Source: Lineus longissimus
Taxonomy: Eukaryota; Nemertea; Pilidiophora; Heteronemertea; Lineidae
NCBI RefSeq assembly: GCF_910592395.1
Contig: NC_088317.1
Coordinates: forward strand, 7,876,001 to 7,940,000
Direction: 5' to 3'
DNA: 64,000 bases
This document shows positions 56,006-64,000 of the stretch, in pieces (the first letter of the stretch is position 1; each line of letters begins with the position of its first letter). A program made the position numbers and the translations under genes. The notes below the pieces were generated by a model, which saw only the letters and a program-made list of their open reading frames with translations, ran no database searches and was not told the origin of the DNA.

Positions 56006-57160
56006 CACCATCAGATTCACCATCATGCTTTTATGTCAAGAACAGTTACATTGCCATACTATTTTCCCACGTTTGATAGACACCATGGCTCAGCTGCAAT
56101 GTTTAGCGGAGGCATCAACAGTGATTGCGAGCAATCACTAACTCTCTAGTTTTTTAGCTCACCTGTCAGGCGAGCTAATACGATACCGCGGCGTCTGGCG
56201 TCCGTCGTCGTCCTCGTAGTCGTCGTCGTCGTCCGTCGTTAACTTTTGACAAAATCATGGCACGTTTCTTAACCGCCTGACCCAGAAAGTTCATACTTGG
56301 TGTGTGGGTACCCCTAGGCAAGACCTTCCTTCAGAATGAAAATCAGCGCAATTTGACTGCTGGTCTGCCATATAGGAGGTGCTCTTTGAAAACCTATTTT
56401 TGTCATTTTGAAGCTTATGGTTAAAGCTAGAGCGATGAAAATTTTATGGTGGGTGTATCTAATAAAGGTACATCGCATATCACACGGGTTTTTGATTTGA
56501 CGTTCGTTTGAGAAACTTGTCACACTGTTCTTCGGCTTGGAATGGGGATAGTCAATGCAGAGCCAGTTGGTACAAGCTGCCTTGCGAATCCGAAATTGGG
56601 TGGCGTAATAATACTGTGAAAGAACAATAAAATGATGAATTGCAGCAGTGTGTGTCAGAAATTATGTGATTTCCATTGCATTTGACGATCCCAAAGTTTC
56701 GAGAGTATGGCAAAATGGTGGCTGCCGTCATTGGAGATTAGCGTTAAGCCGGAACCTTTCGTTACAATGTGGGATTTTAAACACAAGTTAATGGTTTATA
56801 ATCACCCAGACGCTACTCATTAGGTAAACCTCTACTAAAAACACTTGCTTTAATTTTTGTAAACATGTCACGAGTGCTTAAAAAGAACCATTTTTGTGAT
56901 CGTTTTTCGTCGCTGTAGAAATGTACACAGTCAGAGTCAGTCAGTGTGTCAACGCTACAACGGTGTTAGTATACACATGAATCCATGATACACGGAGACA
57001 CGAATGTAAACATTTGCCTGTTGGGTCGGAAGGAGTTCACCGTTACCGATCACTGCCCCAAGAAAGGTCATCTGAGCTGGTTGACTAAAGTAGATGATGA
57101 TAATGATGAAAGTGTAGCACGGCTGTCATCAGTGCTTTTATAGTTAGGCCTATAGGCCTA

Positions 57161-58345
57161 GTCGGATTCATAAGTAAATGTCACTGACTGCCCTTTTGGG
57201 TCGCTGTGCAAAAACTATTGGGCCGATTTCTTCAAAGTTTGGTTTTTCTTGAATCTTATTTCAGGACCCAACACAATTTCCAGGTTAGAGATTTGCAAAT
57301 TATAAAGAAAAAAATTGTCAACTTTGGAGCCCTTTGGCCATTTTGGGGGAATCTGGAGGGCCCGATTTTTTTTGATGGATAGTTCTAAATGAAACTTGGC
57401 AGCTTTAACCCTTTCACTGCCGGTAGCTTCTAATTTTTAGCTACCTCACCTGCCGGTAGGTTTCTTTGTTTTAACATGATTTTGAGTATGGATATTTCTC
57501 CACCCTGTAGAGAGAAAGCCTCTGGAGATAGAGCAAAACAATGTATATAAAAGTTGTTCAGTGTTGCCTAATCTTCAAAATGGGACCATAATTTGCCCTA
57601 ATTTGCATACCGCCATCTTGAATTTATAATGAGGACGACAATTTTTTTGAAAAAACTATGTAATTGGCAAAACACAATATACACACTCTCATTATCGCTA
57701 ATTTGTTCATCATTTACATCAAAGTCAGGATCTAAATCATCATCATCGACGAACTCCTCACCAGAGTCCGAATCGTTCACTTTATCCAGCTCATCAAGGA
57801 CCTCAGACACAGTCAGTTTCTTCTTGGTCATTTTGGCTTCAAATTACTCGATAAACTTCCAAACATCGAAATATAAAACCCTCCGCCATATTTTGCTGAA
57901 CCATCTATACTACCGCCCCATCTATCAAACTTTAAGCTAACCACGCTCAATAACGAAATTTCAATGGTTTTATAGTGTATGGATAATTGTCGCAGAAGTG
58001 CGCCTCCGGCAGTAAAGGGAATAATATTGATTGTCGCAGAAGTGCGCCTCCGGCAGTGAAAGGGTTAAAGATACACACGAAAAAAAAAATTAACCTGAAT
58101 ATTTCAGCAAAATGCATCCAGAAATAAGCAGTACAGAGAGAGGAGAAAATGTCAAAATCAATACACTACGTCAATGTACACCAATACATACAAAAAAATT
58201 ATTTCGTAACCATGGTTACTGAAATATGAAAATCCTCTTGGGGCCCGAAATGAGATTCAAGAAAAACCAAACTTTGAAGAAATCGGCCCAGTAGTTTTTG
58301 CGCAGCGGCCCAAAAGGGCAGTGACATTTACTTATGAATCCGACT
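57161..58345. mobile_element. Tc1/mariner-like foldback MITE (middle layer)
   Basis: The left arm GTCGGATTCATAAGTAAATG continues to about 57290. It is inverted with few changes at about 58240-58345 and flanked by TA. It has no transposase. A diverged relative occurs near 37.4-37.7 kb. Confidence 0.75.
57409..58064 (-). mobile_element. piggyBac-like deletion element (inner layer)
   Basis: It has a perfect 15-bp TIR, CCCTTTCACTGCCGG, at both ends with TTAA duplications (57405-57408, 58065-58068). On the minus strand Met 57831 starts LTVSEVLDELDKVNDSDSGE, then an Asp-rich stretch, which is the N-terminal style of piggyBac transposases. The catalytic part is absent. The right terminal block (gtcgcagaagtgcgcctccg) is duplicated inside at 57986 and 58033. 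Confidence 0.88.
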
Positions 58346-58880
58346 ATAGGGCTGTCTTGTAAATATGTTATTGTCTCAAAAATGAATACAAACTGCTACC
58401 TAGTTACTCAGTACATCATATTCTATACTGTGCATTCCTTGCTTTAATTGTTCTTGTATCATATTTTTCAACATTTCTCTCTAATCGCAAGCCGAGGATA
58501 AATACTCCTTTCAAGATAGCGTAATCACGCGCCATTCCACAGGTACATCACATTCATTTGAAATTTCGGCCAATGACAGCAGGTTTTACAAAATGTAAAT
58601 GCGCTGTTTATTTTCAATAGTCACTGAATAGCTAAGACACATGTAAACCCGTCTTAATTGGCCAGAAAACATCTCTCAGCTTCTCCCACAAATAAGGATT
58701 CACTTATTCCAACGTCAGTAACATGTGCACGCGGAAAACGATAAGACTAACTCCACTTTTTCAAGACAAACCACACCATCCCACAATTATTGCATGATTA
58801 GCCCCTAACAATGACAAGTTCTTCCTCATACTCTCCCTTTCATATCGACAGGTGAGCACAATGGCCCTGGCCATTTCATT

Positions 58881-59516
58881 TAAATGTTCAAAAAAGTTAC
58901 TTTTTATATATGGTTTTATTTTTGTTCTTTTTCACAGGAATTGTTGAACTATGTATTATGCGACAGAGGTTTTTTTTGCTTTCATTACTTGAAAATTCCT
59001 GCTAAATTCGTTCATTTTTTGCACACAGCTGGTGACCTTTGAGAACACTCCTCCCAGTCAGCAATGCAGTATGTCTGGGTCTTTATGGCCAACTCAGCTC
59101 ATTCATGAAGGATTGGGTTTTTTTATCAAAGGTTATGGAAGAGATTAAAAAAATAACATAAAAGTCCAAAGAAAAAACGTGCATTCGTCACTCTATGGAA
59201 TTGCAATTTCCAAAATATGATGGTCATAAAGCACAGTTCATGGGCTCATTTGAACTTTTGAAAAGGCACATGAAATAAAAAAGGGATTTTTTGACCTTTT
59301 TTGAAATGTTGGTTACATAATGAAGGAATGGAATTAGGTGCATCCAAATACAACAGATATATGACCAACTAAATATACCATACTCTGCTGAAAACCACAT
59401 TTAAACATCTTATCTTATCTCTGTGATATTTTTAAAAATGGTGGACATTTACTTTCTGGAAGGACTGTGCATACACAAATGTATATACTCAAATTCTGCC
59501 TCGACTACAAGTATAG
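58881..59516. other. No recognised feature
   Basis: Unassigned AT-rich intronic sequence. Confidence 0.4.
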
Positions 59517-60121
59517 TTTTTAGCTCACCTCTGGGGAGCTTATACGATACCGTGGCGTATGTCGTCCATCTTCGTCGTTGTCCGTTAGCGGAGCACGTTT
59601 TGTCACCGCTAGGGCTAGATGGGTAAAACTTGGTGTGATTGTAGCTTTGGGCAATATGCCCAGACCAATTTTTCGTTTTGCGATATGATCTACTTTCTGC
59701 CCTCAAGGTTAAATGACATCGCCCCGGTTTTTGATTTCACCTACTTTTCAAGGTCACATAGGTCAAAGTTCACTAAATCACCGATAGGTGGTACGTTTCG
59801 TTTCTATTTGAGCTAGAAGGTTCTAAACTTGTGAGGACATGTATCTAGGTACCCTCTATCCTACCCAAAAAAATTGTCTCGCTCAGACTTCAAATATGGC
59901 CGCCAGGCGGCCATCTTGAAAATTAAACAAAGTCGGATTGCAACCAAATTTCATGTGATTGCATATTTATGTACTGTCTACAACATCCCTGATTTTCAGT
60001 CTAATCCATCTACCAATACGGCTGCCAGGTGGCCATTTTGAAAATTAAGCTAAGTCCTATTACCCCGAAACTAATGATCGGATTGCAAACAAACTTCATG
60101 TGATTATGTATCTATGTACTC
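59517..60121 (+). mobile_element. Family-1 Helentron-like element copy E, 3' truncated
   Basis: The head ttttagctcacctctggggagc, then tatacgataccgtggcg, is followed by cgttgtccgttagcggagcacg. The body matches copy A, including tcaaatatggccgccaggcgg and accccgaaactaatgatcgg. It stops at 60121, where the piggyBac-like remnant begins. Confidence 0.7.
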
Positions 60122-60480
60122 TTATTAGTATCCCTACCACGATCCTGTACTGCGTTAGGAGCAGTAGGAATAGGCATAGGCCCAGCCTGATTATCACTGC
60201 AGTCGTCGACATCAGTTGTGTCACCATTGGCATTGGTGTTTTCATTTGAACTCGGCAAATTATTGTCGGAATCACCACTATTGTCACCACTCTTAGCACT
60301 AATATCAAAAGAATCATGGTCAAAATTATCCACACTATCATCACCGTCATCAGAATCAATACCACATCAAAGTCTGAATCGTTCTCAATTTTGTGCAATA
60401 CTTCTCGCACACTGAATGTTTTTCTGCTGCGTGACTCCATTTTGAAATCCCCAGCGACAGGAGGATGTACCACAACACCG
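60122..60480 (-). pseudogene. piggyBac-like transposase N-terminal remnant
   Basis: On the minus strand Met 60437 starts MESRSRKTFSVREVLHKIEN. After a one-base frame change near 60370, the acidic run IDSDDGDDSVDNFD, then SGDNSGDSDNN, continues to about 60130. This is the third locus in the window with the same type of N-terminus. No TIR or TTAA boundary was found, and the element abuts the truncated family-1 copy. Confidence 0.6.
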
Positions 60481-61757
60481 ACGGCCTGTGGATTGGGTTT
60501 TTCTTGGGCTATCTGATACGCTGGTGCGGACAGAAAACAATGGGGCCTTTTTGCATTGAATCAACCTTAAAAGTCAACCACTGTGAATGGTTTATTTTAC
60601 AAATTCGTAATTACTGAGTGGCTGACTTCGATGTTCAGTGAGCCTAACCGAGACCAAATTAGTAATTTCCGGCAATTAAAGTATTTGGTTTTAACAACTT
60701 AACAATTTGCTCTGAGTTCAGTTACTGTGACCAATGCTTAAATCAAGTTCATTAACACAATTAAATTCCATCAAGAAATGGTGCTCTGACACTAGAAAAT
60801 ATGTGGGTTTTTTTGTATCAATTTCAAAATAGAATTTGAAGAATGAAGTCAACTAAATTTGGGGTTTTTGTCTAAATATTGATGAGAAGAGCCAAAAACG
60901 TTATATTGAGTGTACTGACCGATGTGAAATCGGATCATAGTCTTATACTCTATTGACAGCCCGGCCACATCTCATCCATTGTCTCCTGACCGTTACGCTA
61001 CTCATAGCCCTGCCATCTTCTTGTTCATCATTGACAGGTTTCCTCTTCTAATCTAAATTGCCCAGTTAAAAGTCCTCTTTACCCCCAGCTTCCTTAAAAC
61101 AATTTTTTTTAAATCCCACCTTGCCTCACTGCTTTTATCTTGTCCCCCTCACCTGCTCTCTCACATTATCCATACTTATACCCCAAGGGTCTAGGGAAGG
61201 GCACCCTGAGACAATAGCAGTGCTAAGCAAGGTACCAAAAATACATGACACACCAGATAGTACACTTTTCACAGGGTTCCTGATGTAATGATTGGATGTT
61301 ACAGCAATGTCTTATCTCTATGTCTATGCTCGATGAGGGGGGTACAGGATCTAGATTTATTGACATCCGCCAGAAGACTTGAATTACGAAGTACTTCGAG
61401 CAAGATAAGGGTATACCAAAATAAAAAATGTTGACATTAGTACTATTTAGCTAATCAGCACAAGTTGAAAGTGTAAACTGAGATCATATCGAACGAAGAT
61501 TTTTTCATTGCACATCGATATACGTCGAGCATTCTGATTGGGTGACAGAAAATGCCCTTTGGGTGTCGTTACAGCAACATCCATTGGCTAATCATCCTAC
61601 CCCTTCAATAGTGGCCATCTTTGGCACACTCAGCATAGGGTTACTACATCACTTAATACTTCTATGGACTGCCTTATGACATGTTCAATTGGCCATGAAT
61701 TATCAATTTACGTTTTTTTCAAAATTCAGAAAATTGTCTTTTTTTTTCTTCAATCAG
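60481..61757. other. Last part of the SDR intron, nothing supported
   Basis: No recognised gene or repeat. A polypyrimidine tract (61732-61750) leads into the acceptor of the next exon. Confidence 0.45.
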
Positions 61758-61928
61758 ATGAAGGAAAAGCTTGAGATCGAACCACGCAACGCTGAGGAGA
61801 CCCTGCTTGAGATGTGCAACAGCATGATTGACAAGGGCATGGTGAAGAAACCCAAGCCAAAGAAGGAGAAGAAGAAGAAGGAAGTCACTGAGCCGGCAGA
61901 GGCTGGGGAGGCCAAGGATGACATGGAG
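61758..61928 (+). CDS. Extended SDR exon 'd' with charged C-terminal tail
   Basis: The acceptor is cttcaatcag, the donor gtaatt, and the phase is 0 on both sides. The first half, KLEIEPRNAEETLLEMCNSM and IDKGMV, matches the end of the SDR family (the 'LGxxPxxxEETLxDMAxSLIxxG' helix). The family usually ends here. This protein goes on with about 30 Lys/Glu-rich residues (KKEKKKKEVTE), giving a charged tail. The upstream Met seen in an extended reading lies in the intron and is not used. Splicing to 34669 keeps the frame. Confidence 0.87.
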
Positions 61929-63023
61929 GTAATTGTAGTGACAGTTTGGAAAAAGAAGAAACCCATCATTTTATGAGTCCTAAAGAGTTTATTCAGAAAT
62001 CGACCTGTCACTCTAATATGACACCCTTGAAAAATTAGTATACATGATACTGACGATGACAATTTTGCAGCCCACATACAAAGTATTATGTTGAATGTAT
62101 TGCTTTCATAACTGTCTGTCTCTTCGTCTAGTTTCCAGAGAAATAAAATAAAATAGTACAAATTGACCGTCATTGGTTTTGGAGCATATCTCCAGTGGTG
62201 GACTCTGAGGATTACGCATTAAGTACAAGTTCCACCCCCCCCCCTCAGACCAACAATTTAAAGTGCTTCATTCCAAGTTTACCAGGTGCCAGAGATAGCC
62301 GGAAGAACAAATATTTTACACTTATATATGAAATTATTTCTTGGTCAGGCCCTCATACCAACTTGGTTTCCAATATAGCACCTTCACTGATCCCCACCCC
62401 TTCTAAAGATTTCTGAAATCGCTACTGTCAAAAGGTTTTAATTCGATTGCATGATATATCACCCCTACATGTATGGAATTTTGAAATGTCATAAAACAGC
62501 ATGTAGGATTTCACTCTCCTACCAAGGGCAAAATAGATATTTCACAGACTGAGAATGCATCATCCTAGCATGCGGTAGACCAATACTTCGTCTCCAAAAT
62601 GGATGAAGTGCGAGGTGCCTATTGCGAAAATGATTGGTTGACGAAACAATGGCCTGATTGTTTGCGTAGCCTTGTGACGTGGTTTTCCGGTTTTTCATCA
62701 GGGCTTAAGCTTAAATGCGTTTGGGCTGGAATTCCTGGCTTTTTTTTGAGTTAGCACATGTGCTCGATGTACAGTGAAGCGGATCGAGGCTATATCTGAT
62801 GACTTAATTTATTATAACTTAATGTAGTTTTTCTCAATGATTATAATATAATAATAATAATAATTGGTATCTATTACTCCCTTGAAAACTTGCATAATCA
62901 TCAGGTTTGACAGTAATAAACAAGGCATATCAAAAATTAATTTAAAATACATCACACGTGAAATAATCTAACATTTAGGTTGAGTACAATATACAATAAT
63001 AAATGGCCGAATTCCTATCAGAC
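61929..63023. other. Possible terminal SDR exon and unassigned sequence
   Basis: A pyrimidine-rich acceptor (ctcttcgtctag) at 62120-62131 could open a tiny last exon (62132-62146, ending in TAA) that overlaps an AATAAA signal. The alternative acceptor 7 bases later also gives an early stop. The rest of the interval has no recognised feature apart from an AT-rich taataataata run near 62850. Confidence 0.3.
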
Positions 63024-63365
63024 CTATCGAATTTCTAAAATCTTTCTGAAAAACCTCCCAACAGTATGTACAATGGTTTCATCTGATGCCAGGAAGCAAT
63101 ATCTAAATTTATCTCTGGCACTTAGAAGTGCAAAACTAGGAGTGACTGCATCTATCTCATCCATGGCTACCTTCCTAATTTGTACAACATTATTATTGAT
63201 ACATTTAAATAACACATGAAATTCATCCCCAACATTCTGAGTGTTACATAAGGAACAATATCGCAAGGACCGCTGTATATTTTTCTGTCGTCCAGTTTCA
63301 ATATCAAAATTATGTGCTGACAATCGGATTTTCGTGATTGCCTTCCGAGCTGCAACGTTTGAAAT
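63024..63365 (-). pseudogene. 3' zinc-knuckle end of a non-LTR retroelement protein
   Basis: The minus-strand segment ARKAITKIRLSAHNFDIETG is followed by RYCSLCNTQNVGDEFHVLFK and C, a Cys-x2-Cys...His-x4-Cys pattern after an IETGR motif. This pattern is common at the C-terminus of non-LTR reverse transcriptase polyproteins. It ends with a stop at 63024. The reverse transcriptase itself is not present upstream. Confidence 0.5.
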
Positions 63366-64000
63366 GAGCGATAAATATATAATAGGCTAAGAGTGCAGTA
63401 ACCGAAGCATCACGACTATAATGGACGTAGAGGTGGAATAGTTTGTGATCTAACTCCTCGGTCAGTTTAGATTGTCAGTATCTGTCTCTTACTACTTACA
63501 AGCATAGATTATACATGGTACTTGTTTGGGCGCAGCTATAATTGACCTCCCATACACTATGGCGATGTGAGGACTGTACCTATAAAGTACTAAAATGTCA
63601 CAAACTTACCACAGCCTGGTTTCTTCAATTCTCTATGAGTCCACTTGCTCTCGATCCTGGCTTGGCGAGCTCCACATTTAAGATATGATTGAACAGATCC
63701 TTCCAGAATCCATTCACGTGGTTTAGAATAATACGAATATACACGATTCCGAACACGACAACAAATGTACACGAACCAAGTTCACAAAATCTCATCGGCC
63801 TATCCGAATCCAAATAAATCAATGAATAAAATGTTATTCACGTTCTCCGTATTGGAATAAAACGATCTAAATAATCGCGGGCGGGAGGCCTCCCTTCATG
63901 AGCCACGGCGCGAGAAAATAGTGACGGCAAACACGGCACAAATACGTCCGTTTATGCTCCCTACAAAACGATGTCTCTACCCAATGTCAATATCTCCAGA
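63366..64000. other. No recognised feature
   Basis: Unassigned right end of the window. Confidence 0.4.

Larger units (their letters stand above)
53783..56149 (+). mobile_element. Helentron-like element, family 3, carrying a satellite array
   Basis: The 5' hairpin TGCCTCCGCTTTAGCGAAAG, then CGAAGGCA (53789-53816), is followed by a GTCCGTACG microsatellite (53838-53875). A long tandem array follows. The 3' end has AGCGGAGGCATCAACA, then GTGATTGC-GA-GCAATCAC and ctctCTAG|T. The 5' word CGGAGGCA/TGCCTCCG recurs before the 3' hairpin. Confidence 0.72.
56151..58880 (+). mobile_element. Family-1 Helentron-like element copy D, outer layer of a nest
   Basis: The head TTTTTAGCTCACCTGTCAGG, then CGAGCT, is followed by GTCGTC microsatellite (56205-56240) and a family unit (ggcacgtttcttaaccgcc). 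The tail aggtgagcacaatggccctgg, then ccatttcatt, is at 58850-58880. It starts directly after the CTAG-T end of the family-3 element. The middle holds the elements at 57161-58345 and 57409-58064. Confidence 0.65.

Noticed and set aside
61689-61757. Upstream Met extending SDR exon 'd' to 61689
   Set aside because: The added residues come from the polypyrimidine intron end. The clean acceptor at 61757 and phase match with 34669 fix the exon start.

Overview
The window is eukaryotic nuclear DNA, AT-rich and dominated by repeats. Genes are split by GT-AG introns, intergenic space is long, and there are BEL/Pao, Ty3/gypsy, CR1/L2-like, piggyBac-like, Harbinger-like, Tc1/mariner-like and Helentron-like elements. 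Short elements with GTC/GTCC microsatellite heads, together with a P2X7-type intracellular-domain protein and a THAP protein, suggest a marine invertebrate (lancelet, echinoderm, hemichordate or lophotrochozoan). The sequence alone does not decide which.

Layout. 1-6243 is a BEL/Pao LTR retrotransposon whose 5' LTR is cut by the window edge. 6244-17600 holds foldback and Tc1/mariner-like elements, a piggyBac-like deletion element and a nested array of Helentron-like copies. From 17614 to 61928, four well-phased exons of one plus-strand host gene (an extended short-chain dehydrogenase/reductase) are spread over 44 kb, with introns of about 3.0, 13.6 and 27.1 kb. Its first intron carries a gypsy fragment. 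Its second intron contains a complete three-exon gene for a P2X7 intracellular-domain-like protein (plus strand) and a convergent THAP-domain gene (minus strand). These two are flanked by an exact 21-bp inverted repeat containing a CRE palindrome. The same intron also holds a Helentron-like element with a Harbinger-like insertion and a decayed minus-strand gene. The third intron is almost entirely mobile DNA: degraded BEL/Pao pieces, a CR1/L2-like element split by a Harbinger-like MITE, an 81-bp minisatellite, a Helentron-like element carrying a 146-bp satellite array, and a three-level nest (Helentron-like > Tc1/mariner-like > piggyBac-like). The right end has a piggyBac transposase N-terminal remnant and the 3' zinc-knuckle remnant of another retroelement.

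The main non-obvious results are as follows. (1) The PID/THAP pair behaves as a compact cassette with inverted ends. (2) At least three short-element families share one architecture: a 5' hairpin, a GTC-type microsatellite, a body, a repeat of the 5' hairpin word, and a 3' hairpin. The word differs between families but matches within each, which suggests Helentron-type termini. (3) Three independent piggyBac-like loci each retain mainly the acidic transposase N-terminus. (4) Nested insertions give a readable order of events. Several insertions are supported by target-site duplications, and one restores a reading frame when conceptually removed.
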